A DNA stretch of 64,000 nt from Forficula auricularia (GCA_024734495.1 JALMQS010000075.1:2596935-2660934), one strand, 5' to 3'; positions 1-11,399 are shown, numbered from the stretch's first letter. A program made the numbers and translations. Notes: generated from the sequence alone by a model not told the origin.

Positions 1-59
1 GTTTACACTAATTTTGCATTTTCAATTAAGAACGATAAGACATCTACTTGATTTTTACT

Positions 60-520
60 TAATAAAATTAAAAATACAAATATCTAAAAAGTAATTTCAG
101 GATTTTTTGAAATTTAACTCCTAACTATCCAAAATGTAAGTGGGGGCAAAAATTAAAACTCTCTCCTATGTTGATCAAATTTTGTAGAGTTATTCTTTAT
201 TACTTTAAGAAACTATCCCTGTAAAAATCAACTATCAAAATTGACTGTATGCGAGCGAAGGGGGGGGGGGGCAAAATATAGAAATCTTTAGCTTTTTTGT
301 ACATTTACTTTTTAGAAAACTGAGTGTTATTTATTTGCAAATATCTAAAAAATAATTTCAACCTGCCAAAATGTGAGTGGGGGCAAAAAATTAATACTCT
401 CTCCGATATATTATAGATCAAATTTTGTAATGTTAGTTTTTAAGACTATATAAAATGTATGCTGTAAAAATCATTAGCCAAAATGAGTGCGTGGGGGCGA
501 AAGAGGGGCAAAATATTACA
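60..520. repeat. Imperfect two-unit tandem repeat (~238 bp period)
   Basis: Two related units start near 128 and 366. Each has a 'gtgggggcaaaa' block, then 'ctctctcc', 'gatcaaattttgta', a 'ctgtaaaaatca' block and a second G-rich block ending 'gcaaaatat'. Spacing is about 238 bp. No coding potential is seen. Origin unknown. Confidence 0.6.
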
Positions 521-540
521 AATGTATATTACAGACCTAA

Positions 541-641
541 TAATCACATGTCAAGACGCCGCCTGCCAGGGCCACTCCGCCCGAGGGCCGAGCTGTAGAG
601 GGCGTGCCGAAGGCACGCCTGGAACAGCTCGTCATATATAT
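541..641 (+). repeat. GC-rich hairpin repeat, copy 1
   Basis: A GC-rich island in AT-rich DNA beginning 'taataatcaca' and containing 'gccagggcca' and a strong hairpin GGCGTGCC-GAA-GGCACGCC. The same block lies in reverse orientation at 14090-14190, so it is a dispersed repeat. No Helitron-type CTRR end or TIR was found. About 60 bp downstream (700-713) is a B-box-like 'caggttcgactt', so a SINE link is possible but unproven. Confidence 0.5.
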
Positions 642-1604
642 TGCGATTCAGAGAGAGGTTTTTTCCTCGAGGGTGTGAGCTGACTGCCCGGATAGCGTGT
701 TAGTTCTCAGGTTCGACTTCTGGGGGATGAATCCTCTGATATCGCAATTTAATAATATTTCTACTAAAATCTTAGAATTTGTCCGAAAAAGATTGATTGA
801 ATTCTTTCTCTTTTAAAATACATCTTGGTTAATCTGAACCCGAGCTGATTTTTTGAAAAAACTACCAACTATTTTCAAAAAAAAAGATGCTCAAAACTTT
901 AATTATAAAATTATGATTATTACTACCGAAATGTGGAATAAATTAAGATTCAATCAAAACTCTTAATTCTTAATTTATTCCACAAAAATTATCTAAAACT
1001 TGATTTTAATTATTGTAATAATGATGTCATAAATATATGTGATCTAAAGCAGTTAAAAAAATGTATATTTATTTTGACCTAAATAAAACATTCAGATAAA
1101 AACTGTCACATCAATTAAAAGGCTTGAAAAATTACCTTTTTGAAGAGAACAATTTATTTGTAGGTATTTACAAAAAACAATCAGTTAAAAATACACGGAA
1201 AAACTTTGGTCATATGAGATAAATCAAATTAAAAAAACAAAAAACAAAAAAAAGACGATAAATGAAAACTTTTTAAAGATTCGGTACACTTTCCGCAAAT
1301 TTGTCGTCATCGAATGATTTGAGCTTAAAAAGCATCTCAGTATAAATATTCATTTTATTCATATCTAAATGTTTGCCAAAGTTCAGCTCATAAGCTACAA
1401 ACAGCCGTTGGTACCAGCCCATAAAACAATATGAGTTTCTGCATATTCCAACAAAATATTCTGGAATTAAAAGATCAAAATCTAATCAGTTCTTTTTTTG
1501 GGACTTGACAACATTTTTTTCATTAAACGAAGTTTAGAGAATGATTAAGAAAAGTAAAAGGAACGAGGAAGAATAAAAAGCTATGAGCTTTCCCAAAGAG
1601 AAAT

Positions 1605-1665
1605 CAATGAGGTTATTCTCTTCATGATGCAAATAAACATATACATATATCAAATAAAATATGTA
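1605..1665. repeat. Family T palindromic repeat, arm fragment
   Basis: Contains 'aaagagaaatcaatgaggtt' and 'gatgcaaataaacata', the arm sequence shared by family T copies. The matching hammerhead-side remnant lies at 2534-2575, on the far side of the AACCGACTTC element at 1823-2526, so that element probably inserted into this copy. Confidence 0.55.
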
Positions 1666-1822
1666 TATACCATATATATATATAATAGATTCCTTTATGT
1701 GGCTATCTTGGTATAACAACAAAACAAAATTTTCCATATCTAATCGGGTAAGTGAACCCATGAGAAATAAATAATAACATAATTATTTCTAATTATAAAA
1801 ATAATTTTTAAGAAAAATGAAA

Positions 1823-2526
1823 AACCGACTTCAAAAAATTCAATGCAACAAATAAAATACACTAAAAGGTATAAAATAATTATTATCTTATTTAGTTACA
1901 ACTAAACGACGAAATATTAACATGAAATTACTTTTTGAAGTCGGTGCCAAACAAACTATACCTATAAGCGAGCATACCCTCCAAACGTACTAAGTAAGAT
2001 CCGTCGAGTGCGATTCATAAAAGGTATATGTTGGGCACCAACTTCAAAAAGTATTTTCATGTTAATATTTCGTCGTTTAGTTGTAACTAAATAAGATAAT
2101 AATTATTTTATACCTTTTAGTGTATTTTATTTGTTGCATTGAATTTTTTGAAGTCGGTTTTTATTTTTTCTTAAAAATTATTTTTATTTTTCTCTTTTTA
2201 GTGATGTTATTAATAGTGATCTTATCATCAGAACTTGACCAAATTAATATGACACCATCCCTAAGACACCCCCTTTCGGATAAAAAAAGAACCATCGAAA
2301 TCGGTTCATAAACAAAGAGGTTAGGTCTAAACAAACCTAATAAAAAAGGTCTAATACCTATGAAAAAAATTCGAAAAAAATGGGACCAATCGGAAGCTAG
2401 ACTGGACCCAATGCAAAAAATTTTTCAAAATCGGTTGGGAATTGGCGGAGATATGAGGTAACATAGGCACAAAAAAAAAAAAAAAATCAGTCGAATAGAG
2501 AACCTCCTCCTTTTTTGAAGTCGGTT
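1823..2526. mobile_element. AACCGACTTC-type element with internal foldback
   Basis: The element starts AACCGACTTCAAAAAA and ends with the inverse, TTTTTTGAAGTCGGTT. Its left part is a large hairpin: arm 1823-1950 is the inverse of 2034-2159, with an ~83 bp loop. The right part carries the phrases 'gaacttgaccaaattaatat', 'atcgaaatcggttcataaac' and 'cctcctcc', shared with copies at 10104, 15072, 41143 and 59690. I recall a very similar repeat from many insect genomes; class uncertain. No coding capacity. Confidence 0.75.
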
Positions 2527-2533
2527 AAAAAGA

Positions 2534-2575
2534 CTGATGATGAAGGTAAAAACTTTGATACTATAGAATCTAACA
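2534..2575 (+). ncRNA. Decayed hammerhead-like motif (family T)
   Basis: Has CTGATGA and a partial stem II (GAAGGT...AACTTT) followed by 'gatactatagaatc', where intact copies read GAAACTATAGTC. Both the GAAA box and the GUC site are mutated, so it should be inactive. Confidence 0.5.
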
Positions 2576-2585
2576 AATAAATTTG

Positions 2586-2590
<5 letters not shown>

Positions 2591-2650
<60 letters not shown>
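2591..2650. repeat. (TA)n microsatellite
   Basis: About 60 bp of alternating TA. It provides the 8 bp target duplication (ATATATAT) of the hAT element to its right. Confidence 0.95.
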
Positions 2651-2653
<3 letters not shown>

Positions 2654-3413
2654 TGGTGTGCGGTCCATGGATGCTGTGGATGCGGCGTATCCCTAAAATT
2701 TCAAACATTCAAAGTATTTTCATAAATATACCTATATAATCGACAAATATTTCTATAAAAAACATTTTTTATTTTCAAGTGTATTGATTCTCGAAATGAA
2801 ATCAAATTGTTGCATAGTTTCAAGCGGCAATTAAAATGAAGGATTTTTCCAAAAAGGGTGCGAATAGAAAGTTTGAAGTACCACCCCGGTATATCTTCCA
2901 GTTCAACCATGCCAAAAACAAGTCCAGGCGAGTTTTAGTAGAATAAAAATTGTTCTCGCTGAGGAACAAAAAAGGAATAAATAAAGATGATTTGAGAATT
3001 TCTAGACTAATCCATTTCTAAGAACTCTCATTATATAAGATAGGAAATAGCTAAGTGTGCTATAGACAAGTCATAGCTTGGTCATAGCCATAGAATTAGG
3101 AGACATTTAAGATTTTCTTATAGGACAGGCTGATTCATTGTGGAAGATGATCGATTTCAATATCAGAGACTGCGGAGTTCACAATAATTAATATCGGACT
3201 CCCTCTCACTCACACAAAGTACTATTCGTTTTGGGAGAAGGTCCGAAAATATATTTTAAAATCTAATGTTAAATTTGAAAAATAACGAAAATGATCCCGT
3301 ATTCGATGAAATGTGCAAAGAAAAAAAAAACGAAAATTAAAATAAAATTTCAAAAAATAAAGGGTACGTTTATAGACAGCATCCCCTAGTTTAAAAGTCA
3401 CCGCCCGTCACTG
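2651..3413. mobile_element. hAT-type element, 763 bp, with ATATATAT target duplication
   Basis: The left end is CAGTGGTGTGCGGTCCATGG and the right end, reverse-complemented, is CAGTGACGGGCGGTGACT; subterminal GGATGC blocks also match. ATATATAT flanks both ends (2643-2650 and 3414-3421), the 8 bp size expected for hAT, although the target is a microsatellite so this is weaker evidence than usual. A related end fragment lies at 41950-42122. No recognisable transposase domain remains. Confidence 0.65.
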
Positions 3414-3579
3414 ATATATATACTACAATTCCCATCTGTCTGATTCTTTGGGGAATCGAAACAGATGAATTTTGTTCAGATATTCAATAATAAATTTTAT
3501 TTAGAATGTTTATATGTTAACATTAAATGAGAGCGAGAGTTAAAACTTTTATCCGGTCACTGCCCTATAAAAGATAGAG

Positions 3580-3656
3580 GACCCAGCCGGGTATGATCCG
3601 ACATCTTCCGCGTTAAGCCCGCAGATGCCTTCTCCATTTAGGCGATGGATCCCCTG
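3580..3656 (-). repeat. tRNA-derived SINE head, minus copy
   Basis: Read on the minus strand it has an A-box-like 'cgcctaaatggagaaggc', an anticodon-arm-like stem CATCT/AGATG, and a T-arm-like hairpin GTCGG-ATCATAC-CCGGC with a 7 nt loop. The 'taaatggagaaggc.tctg' run resembles arginine tRNA (CCTAATGGATAAGGC). The acceptor stem does not pair well, so this is a SINE head rather than a tRNA gene. Confidence 0.5.
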
Positions 3657-4086
3657 ACTAGATCTTATTATCAAATTTTATATATATTCAACTCTCTAGT
3701 TCAGTCGCGTTTTCTTCTATTTTCCTAATAGTATGTTTCTTATAAATTTACTACAATTCCCATCTGTCTGATTCTTTGGGGTCCTGTATCTTTTTTCAAC
3801 TCTTGGTTCACTATCAAAACGAGTCTGGTTCCAATTGCACCAAAATAGGGCAGTGACCGGATAAAAGTTTTAACTTTCGCTTTCATTACTGTTAACATAT
3901 AAACATTCTAAATAAAATTTATTATTAAATATCTGAACAAAATTCATCTGTTTCGATTCCCCAAAGAATCAGACAGATGGGAATTGTAGTAAATTTATAA
4001 GAACCATACTATTAGGAAAATAGAAGAAAAACCCGACTGAACTAGAGAGTTGAATATATATAAAATTTGATTATATGATCTAGTCA

Positions 4087-4163
4087 GGGGATCCATCGCA
4101 TAAATGGAGAAGGCATCTGCGGGCTTAACGTGGAAGATGTCGGATCATACCCGGCTGGGTCCT
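4087..4163 (+). repeat. tRNA-derived SINE head, plus copy
   Basis: Inverse copy of 3580-3656 with a few substitutions (for example GCATAAATGG in place of GCCTAAATGG). Same A-box-like region, central stem and 7 nt T-arm-like loop. Confidence 0.5.
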
Positions 4164-4439
4164 GTATCTTTTTTCAACTCTTGGTTCACTATCAAAACGA
4201 GTCTGGTCCCAATTGCACCTAAATAGGGCAGTGACGGATAAAAGTTTTAACTTTCGCTTTCATTTAATGTTAACATATATATATTACTAATATTCTAATA
4301 TTTTTGTCAATGTATCATCTCTTAACAATATATTGGAAATATCTGAACAAGTAATGGCTTCATATTGAATTTACCTATAATATCTCATATGATCTCATAT
4401 GATTTATCGATTAGTCTTCATATATATATATATATACCG

Positions 4440-4560
4440 AATATAAATATATAGAGATACGTATATCAAGCAGAGGATAACCTCAATGATTTCTCTTTAT
4501 GAATCATTAATTAGTGTTATTCTTGGCAAAACAAAATCGTTTCAATATTATATTTTATAT
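4440..4560. repeat. Family T right-arm fragment
   Basis: Contains 'atcaagcagaggataacctc', 'tttctctttatgaatca' and 'ttggcaaaacaaaatcgttt', the inverse of the family T arm and end. No hammerhead motif retained. Confidence 0.6.
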
Positions 4561-4724
4561 GGTTTTTTGTGTATAATCAAAGATATCGTATTCTTGAAAG
4601 AAAAATAATTATGTTTATAAAAGACATTCCAGATCTCAGGTCTGAACCGACCCTTGTACCCAAAAATTAAAAAAAAATCATGGAATCGGTAAAAATTTTT
4701 TTTATATTAAATAAGAAAAAAAAT

Positions 4725-5012
4725 GATTAAAGTTTGAATTTTTATTTAAATCACACATAATTAATTATATTTATATATTGAACACGGACAAATAATACAA
4801 TATAACTACGACTTTTTCGATCGACTTATTCTGCGATCGTTCTCAAGTATGAGGTTAACAGTTAACCTATAATCGAAGTGGGTGCTCATACTTGAGAACG
4901 ATCGCAAAATAAGTCGATCGAAACGTCGTAGTTATATTTTATTATTTGCCCGTGTTCAATATATAATTATAATTAATTATGTGTGATTTAAATAACAATT
5001 CAAACTTTAATC
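4725..5012. repeat. Foldback repeat with ~130 bp arms
   Basis: The left arm starts 'gattaaagtttgaatt' and the right arm ends with its inverse, 'aattcaaactttaatc'. Arms include 'cgatcgttctcaagtatgag' and its inverse, and close on a ~24 bp loop near 4862-4884. A non-coding hairpin MITE-like element; family unknown. Confidence 0.75.
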
Positions 5013-5370
5013 AAATTAATCACAAAAATAAAAGCTTCAGTAGATTCATTACTAAAAAAAATGATTTTATTTTGTAGATTATTAAAATAACAATTAAATG
5101 GTAAATAGAGAAAGTATCATAAGTGAAAGTAATAACTTACTTTTGCTTTTAGGTGTAGCTACGTGGAGAAAAATAAACTTGCACTGGCAAACACTCGCAT
5201 TAAACTGAAGAGATATTTGATAAATTGGCCGAGCACGTTATCTCTGAAAACATTCGAAGAAAAAATTAATCAAACTATTTATTTATTAAAGAAAAAAGAA
5301 AAAGAAAAAGAGAGAGAAAATGGAAACTTTATTAAGTCTCGCACAAGGCCCGATGAGAGGGAGTGGGGGA

Positions 5371-5387
5371 GGGGGGGGGGGGGGGGG
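5371..5387. repeat. Poly-G run (17 G)
   Basis: Seventeen consecutive G in a locally G-rich stretch (5350-5440). Length in the assembly may be unreliable. Confidence 0.9.
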
Positions 5388-5587
5388 CGGATCCCCGGAC
5401 CCAGTAATATCATGGGTACACGGGACAAGGGGGTATTTTTTATCAATGGTCAAATGGTATGAATTTAATGATTATTTTTACTCTCAAATTTATATTTAAA
5501 AAATATAATTTGTAAATAGTGTAATCGTCTCCTGGGATATTTTGAAACAGGATTGAGAGCACAAAACCGGATATTGTGGTCTCTAGA

Positions 5588-5870
5588 GGCGACTGTGGGT
5601 CAGTGGCTAGAGTGTTGGGTCGCTGACTTTGAGATCGCAGGTTCGAGACCGAGTCTCGGCAGATAGATATTTGCAGTCGCCTTCTCTTGGAAAGTAATGG
5701 CAACCTACCAAGAGTATAATTGCCAAGTGACCTCTCCAAATTAGCCGTTCGGAACCGGCGTTAAAAAGTAGGTCCCGTATATTGTAAAACAACTAAACAC
5801 ACTCAGCACAGGTATATGTGGAGAGGCGCCGACACCCGTTTCGGGTATGGTACTCGAAGAAGAAGAAGAG
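5588..5870 (+). repeat. tRNA-derived SINE
   Basis: An A box (TGGGTCAGTGG, 5596-5606) and a canonical B box (GGTTCGAGACC, 5640-5650) sit 33 bp apart, as in an RNA polymerase III promoter. A non-tRNA body follows ('ggaaagtaatggcaacctac', 'gccaagtgacctctccaaat'), and it ends in a (GAA)n tail near 5855-5870. This is the usual SINE layout: tRNA head, unrelated body, simple 3' tail. Family not named. Confidence 0.8.
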
Positions 5871-5992
5871 GCCAAAAAGTGTGACCAAAAATCCATTGGT
5901 GTATGTGCCTACCCCCGTACATTTCATAGCCGTAAGTCTCAGAGCTTGGAAATTCTAAACTTAAGCTCGATATAGGCTAGAGCAGGGGTGTC
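5868..5992 (+). repeat. Dispersed repeat, inverse copy at 57322-57440
   Basis: Shares 'aaaaatccattggt', 'taagtctcagagctt' and 'taagctcgatataggctag' with the inverse of 57322-57440. Non-coding; class unknown. Confidence 0.6.
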
Positions 5993-6786
5993 CAACCTTT
6001 TGGCTTTCACGGGCTACATTTGAAGAAAAAAATTCCTCGACGCGGATAAAATATTATAATTCTATTGATGTTTGTTATTCAAAAAAGATAGTTAATAATG
6101 TAGAAATAAGAACTTTATTATTTTTTTAGTTTATAGTGAGCTTCTAATTTTACTTTTCGTAAATTTTATACTTGAAAATAGCTTTTCGAATATGTATATA
6201 CATACCTACATACTTACAATAACCTCCTCTTTTTCAAAGTCGGTTCAAAAGTGATATTATGTATTAGTACTGCTTTATATTTTTTTCCTGGCTAGATAAT
6301 TAATATTAAATTCTAATAAAGAGACCATATTTAATTTTTCTTTCAGATCGGTATTCTAATTAAAAATAAATTCACACATATCTTCAAAATTTATCTTCCA
6401 TTATATTCAATACTCAGCTCACTAGGAGGCCGGGGTATTAAATTCGATCAAAAAAATTCAATTTCTATTATCTAATTGTTGTACTAGAACATTCAATCAG
6501 CAAGTTTGCAAGTAGAAAATTTATTTCTAATGAAAATGGAGTCGAAAATAGTCCAAAACGATGATTATTTTCACTGTAATCTTGAAATCTAGTTCCAGAT
6601 TCAAAATTTAAAATTAGTAGGTACTTTTATTTTTCGAAAACTTCACAGTAGATTTTCAGATTTCTTATTTTAGAGAGAAAAAATTATCAGGCCAAATTGT
6701 TGTGTGTTTTCCAGTATCTACATATAAATCTCAATGTTTTAAGGAATTTTATGACTTTATATTGGGCCGCATGTTGGACAGCCCTG
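5993..6786. mobile_element. hAT-like non-autonomous element
   Basis: The left end CAGGGGTGTCCAACCTTTTG matches the inverted right end CAGGGCTGTCCAACATGCGG over the first 14 bp with one mismatch. Both are followed by GC-rich '...GGGC' blocks, as in hAT ends. No clear 8 bp target duplication. An AACCGACTTC remnant is nested at ~6215-6245. No intact transposase. Confidence 0.55.
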
Positions 6787-6989
6787 GTTTAAATCGAATG
6801 GAATTAAAGAAGGATATGAGGAATGATAATTTATTTTTTAAAAGGGTCACGGATATAATAATCCCAGACTATTCATTATCTATTGACATGTTAGAACGTA
6901 CAGTTACAGAATTCTATTATTGCAACTTTTGTGGACAAATTTTCTTAAAGTACATCTTTATGTCCATGAATTCGTTGTAAAAACATTGA

Positions 6990-8150
6990 ACCAGGGGTTG
7001 CCAAAAGACTTCTTTGACCGTCGACCCATTCAAGAGTTTATTCACTTTTCATCGATCCCCTCTATTTCACTTTTTACATAATTATAAAACAAACAAAAAA
7101 ATATGATTTTAAATTTTTCGATTGTTTATAAAATTTTACTCGGTACGCCTGGAGGGTAGAGAAAGCCGGGAGAACCTAGTATTAAATTCACGCAATAACT
7201 TTCAATTATTTTCTCATTGTTTTGAAAAATGTCTGGACCATAATTTTTTTCTTTCTGTGTGTCTTGGATTCAGATACCCACGATAACTTAAGGAGATTGT
7301 TTCGCGACAATCCACACGAAAAGTTTTAGCCTCGTAACCACTTTATAAATATGAACGGAACTAAAATTTTAGGTTATGTTTTTTTAACGAGACTGTCCGC
7401 TCACACTACGAAATCTCTATATGGATACACATGTATATGTTTCCAAGCCATTGTACTTATATCCCCTCCACTAAAAATAATCGCCCAAATAGTTTTGTTT
7501 TTTTGTTTTTTTATCAAAACTACAAGTTTCAAAGACTTCTTAAATTTTTGCATGTGTGAAAGAACTACCTTAAGAACGAAAAGTCGGAGAAAGTTCGTTT
7601 TTGTGCTAAAATGTTTGTAATTCCAATGGGAAGAACTGATTCAATATCTTTAATAGATTTTGGGCTTTAAAAGTGCAAAATTATTCAAAAAATTGTATCT
7701 TTGATTAATTTTTTGAGATTTTAATCCGTTTCTATAGTAAAAAATAATAAACATTCAAGCAGGTATGTTTTACAATATTCACCAAAACTTCAAACAAAAT
7801 ACTGAGTCTTAAAAAAGTTTCACTTTTTATTTCAATTATAGTTTCTTGGTTTATTGTATGTTTATTATAGCATTGTTTTTGACGTTCTTTTTGTTATTAC
7901 ATATTTGATAGAAGGGTTAAATTATATATAAAATTTAACTAAGCGAAATAACAATATATATTTTCTTTTATGTGAAAATAAGACGTTTATTAAACAATTT
8001 ACTGCCGTTGTCCTTGTGAAGGGTTTCCTTCGTGATTCTTTGCAATATTAGCAATGTTGGGTTCAAAATTAGTAGAGGTGCAACCGGAATTCCATATCTA
8101 GCTTATTTGTTGTTTTATTAAATAAGCTGACGTGTTCTGATGTGGCCATC
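6990..8150. other. No gene seen; possible single hAT end
   Basis: At 6993-7030 'ccaggggttgccaaaagac' resembles a hAT terminus, but I found no matching second end. Short open frames at 6702-6980 and 7351-7620 show no recognisable domain. Otherwise AT-rich DNA. Confidence 0.4.
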
Positions 8151-8156
8151 CACTTG

Positions 8157-8834
8157 ACTTTACCATACAACCTGGCCCCTCAATTATATTTAATATTTAA
8201 TAAAATTATTTATAATCATGTAGGGGGGGGGGGGTTAGTTTTTACATTTTTAGACTCCTGAAACCCACTGATTATGTATACAAAATTTGGTTTAGTTTGG
8301 TAAATGACCAAGATTTTCATTTTTTGACCTCTCCGCCCTCCCCCCATTTCGGGCGGTTAGTTTTTGCATTTTTAGACTTCTGGGGACCCACTAATTATGT
8401 ATACAAAATTTGGTTGAGTTTGCTCAAACGACTCTAGATTTTTAATTTTTAAACACCCCCTCGAACCCCCTTAATTTTGGGTCGATATCCACCAAAATCT
8501 AATCAGCTCTTAATCTCAATGGACTAAAACTACCTGTGAAATTTGGTTTTGATATTCACACTAGTTTTTGAGCTAGCTCGTCCACAAATTTGGTAACGCA
8601 CAAACTAACTAACTAACAGACATTTTGACAAAACAATTATTATTTCGAAAAATATAATTTTTTAGATGTTCACTTATTAGAGCTTTTTTGTAGACCGAAA
8701 TGCCATGGTTTCGCTCAATTTTTTTAATCGAAATAGTTTTAGCCGTTTTTTAGATATTTTGAAAAAAAGAAGGAAAAAAAACGACTTTTTTCATGCACGA
8801 TTACAATACTTGACCATACCCTGTATGGTAAAGT
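8157..8834. mobile_element. TIR element ending ACTTTACCATACA, copy 1
   Basis: The left end ACTTTACCATACA is the inverse of the right end TGTATGGTAAAGT. The interior includes 'atgtatacaaaatttggtt' twice (near 8273 and 8397), and 'gacgttt'-free tail 'catgcacgattacaatactt'. A partial second copy in the other orientation lies at 26661-27138. Non-coding. Confidence 0.65.
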
Positions 8835-8959
8835 AAAAATGGAATTGACATTGCTGAAACAAGCTTCAACTATATATTTGCTTGTAATTGCAAGTAAAAA
8901 AGGGGAGTATCATATCAAAACGTTTTCGATAATTTATTCGCCCGGAAAGTAATATACGA

Positions 8960-9170
8960 AATACACGATTTTCAAATATTTTCTTGGCCATTAAATTACA
9001 CACTAAACATTTACTAAATCGTTTATCCCTATGACTTCTAGAGACTGGAACATTCTTCCGCCATATTATTTTCAATCTTCCAAAACCCGCACCTTCAACT
9101 CCGATTCAATTTCTGAAATTTCTTGTCCTAGTTCCTATCACGATGCAAGGGTCCACACCTGACTACAAAG
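8960..9170 (+). pseudogene. LINE C-terminal fragment
   Basis: Around 9017-9060 the forward frame reads 'MTSRDW' then 'LPP', matching the C-terminal block of the CR1/jockey-like LINE at 50640-51195 (SRDWNSLP). Downstream 'gcaagggtccaca' is shared with LINE 3' fragments near 44740. Frameshifts and stops are present. 5' truncated. Confidence 0.55.
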
Positions 9171-9174
9171 ATTT

Positions 9175-9760
9175 TGCATCTTTCCAACTTATTTAAACTC
9201 AATGTGCTTTTGCATTTGGATATAAGTGAATTGATTTTCTTTTCCCATAGACGAGAGCTTGACTCTAATAGTAGTTCATCATAGGGAGATCAAAGCTTTA
9301 TATATTATTAGAAAATGAAATGAAATAAATCACCTTGTGTACCAACAAGAATAGAATTTTTCTCTAAATATATATCAATTTATGAAAAAAATGTTCAATA
9401 GAAATAAATCAAATTCAACTTATGATCGAGAGTTAGTTGGTTGCAAATATTCATAGTATTTTACTTTCTAATAAAGAATTTCTTGTCGAATATCCTTCCT
9501 TGCCTTTTGGTAGTAGATAATAAAATAGGATCGTGTAATTTATAAGATTTAGGATATTTTTTGATTTTTATAAAAATTTAGAAAAAGATTTAGAAAGCTT
9601 TGTACTTTCATTAAGATAAAGTTTTATTACTTTTCACCTCGAATATTATAGAATCTATAATATTATATAGATTATTTAGCCAGATCCGATGTATTATGAT
9701 AATTTTATTTAGTGCATACTAGTGTAGGAGTCGTATAATAAGCGATTTTATCTGCCGCCT
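9175..9760. other. No feature recognised
   Basis: AT-rich DNA without convincing coding frame, TIR or repeat shared within this window. Confidence 0.5.
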
Positions 9761-9769
9761 CATTTTCGT

Positions 9770-9831
9770 CATCATGATCGCGAAGCTGCTTGGCTAGCAT
9801 GAGGCCCGCCTAAGGCGGGCGTCGCAACTAG
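9770..9831 (+). mobile_element. Helitron 3' end (hairpin plus CTAG)
   Basis: A hairpin GCCCGCC-TAA-GGCGGGC (9804-9820) lies a few bases before CTAG followed by T (9828-9832). This is the canonical Helitron 3' terminus. The preceding 'ttggctagca' matches the end of the Helitron at 51394-52542, so they belong to one family. The 5' end was not found. Confidence 0.65.
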
Positions 9832-10103
9832 TATTTGTATAAAACTATTTATTTCTAAGCTGGTAAAATTACGTGTTATACAGACATAAAAACAAAATGT
9901 CTATATAGAGTGGTTTATGCTTAGTTTTCTATGAAAGGAAGCAACTAAAGTTAAATATAGGTGTATATTTATCTAAAATAAATACAATTCCTTATGAAAA
10001 AAGGAATTCCAAAAAGTTTAACGAATGTCCAAACGTTTCTAGAGAAATTGTTTCTTTAATTCTAGATAATTCATAATTTTTATAAAAAAAAAAAAAATAA
10101 TAA

Positions 10104-10356
10104 AACCGACTTGAAAATTATATAAACAAAACAAATAAACATAAACAAAGAAATAAACAGGTTCATAAACAAAGAAGTTTTGGGTGAACATACATAACAA
10201 AGAAGATCCAATACCAATGAAATTATACTGAACTATACTGAAAACAATGCAAAAAAAAACATCAAAATCGGTTCACAATTGACGAGAAACCGAGTATCAT
10301 AGACACAAAAAAAAAATCAGTCGAATTGAGAGCCTCCTCCTTTTTTGAAGTCCGCT
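10104..10356. mobile_element. AACCGACTTC-type element, diverged copy
   Basis: Starts AACCGACTTG, ends 'cctccttttttgaagtccg', with 'atcaaaatcggttcacaatt' inside. Lacks the internal foldback of the 1823 copy. Confidence 0.65.
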
Positions 10357-10884
10357 AAAAATCAGAAAATTAGTTGCTTTAAGAAAGAATAATAATCTTA
10401 ATATTTTTATATTTTGAAATCACAGACACTAACCTTAAATTTGTATATACATTATACAATATATATATATATATAAGTTCAGAAGCTCATCCGATTCCAA
10501 GCCACCTTTTGGACAATTTATATATTTTCGTAAATTATTAATCAAAAATTAGGTTTATTATTTTTTTACAAAACTCCTGCTTCTGGTTTTCTTCATTAGA
10601 GCCTTCTTTTATTTCGTCTGAAATTATTTTCTAATGAATTTGAGATTTAAAAAACATATATTTTTTGTTTTATAGACTTAATTGGATTGGCCTCTGAACG
10701 TCTCATTCATAGACGAATAGATATATTATAACTATACTTAAATTTGTATAGGTTATTCCTAAGCAATATTTGAAAACATTTAGATTATTCCTAAAGAAAA
10801 ATGCTTGCCTTGTACTCACCATTCGCCTGAATATAGGCAATCCATTCGACACGTCTTCTTCAAGGCTGCGTAAAATCTAGGCTC

Positions 10885-11097
10885 TACCTTAAAGCACTTT
10901 AGTTTTCATTGATAGAAAATCTTTTAGAGAAAAATATTTTTTATTTTTATTTAACATAATTTCATGAACAAGACTATTTGTATCCTTGCCTACTTTCAAA
11001 ATATTTATTTGTATATATTGAAAAGTTTTAATTTTTGGCGAGAGTAGTAGAGAAAGAGAAAGAATCAGGTTGTCCTCTGCTTGATACAAATAAACAT

Positions 11098-11129
<32 letters not shown>

Positions 11130-11200
11130 TATTTATTTGTTTGAGAATATAGTTTCGAAGGCTTGGCCTTCATCATCAGTTTTCTTTTAATTATAAATAT
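10885..11200. repeat. Family T copy with minus-strand hammerhead-like motif
   Basis: Contains 'gcgagagtagtagaga', 'ggttgtcctctgcttgat' and 'caaataaacatacac', then a (CA)/(TA) tract and the hammerhead-like motif at 11141-11185. The right arm is missing. Confidence 0.7.
11141..11185 (-). ncRNA. Hammerhead-like motif, one mutation
   Basis: On the minus strand: CTGATGA, one extra U, stem II GAAGGC-CAA-GCCTTC (six perfect pairs), GAAAC, TATA, then TTC where intact copies have GTC. Losing this G removes the C-G pair of the 2 bp stem III. Stem II is better paired than in the 22966 copy, a compensatory difference. Confidence 0.6.
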
Positions 11201-11293
11201 TATTTTTCAAAGAGTCAGTATCGCTTTATATTATTTATTTGCTTTATATTAACTGCTTTATAAGTAACTTTTTTCAAATTTATTTAATATCCG

Positions 11294-11320
11294 TTGATAA
11301 AGGGAGAAATTCTCCCGAAA
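11294..11320 (+). ncRNA. Decayed hammerhead-like motif (Penelope type)
   Basis: Degenerate core TTGATAA, one extra A, perfect stem II GGGAGA-AAT-TCTCCC, then GAAA. Two core positions deviate from CUGANGA, so activity is unlikely. Confidence 0.35.
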
Positions 11321-11399
11321 TGTTTTGTATTTTAATAAACGTTTGAGGTTTCTTTTTTATTAAAAGATTTGTATATATATATATATAGTAAAAAAACTC

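Larger units (their letters stand above)
3422..4182. repeat. Inverted pair of SINE-like units
   Basis: Blocks such as 'cccatctgtctgattctttg', 'gggcagtgaccggataaaag' and a tRNA-like segment occur on the left arm and in inverse order on the right arm. The spacer near 3780-3846 contains 'caactcttggttcactatca', repeated again after 4163. The layout suggests two units of one SINE-like repeat inserted or rearranged head to head. Confidence 0.65.

Noticed and set aside
5163..5462. 99 aa open frame through the poly-G block
   Set aside because: Composition driven by A- and G-runs; no domain.
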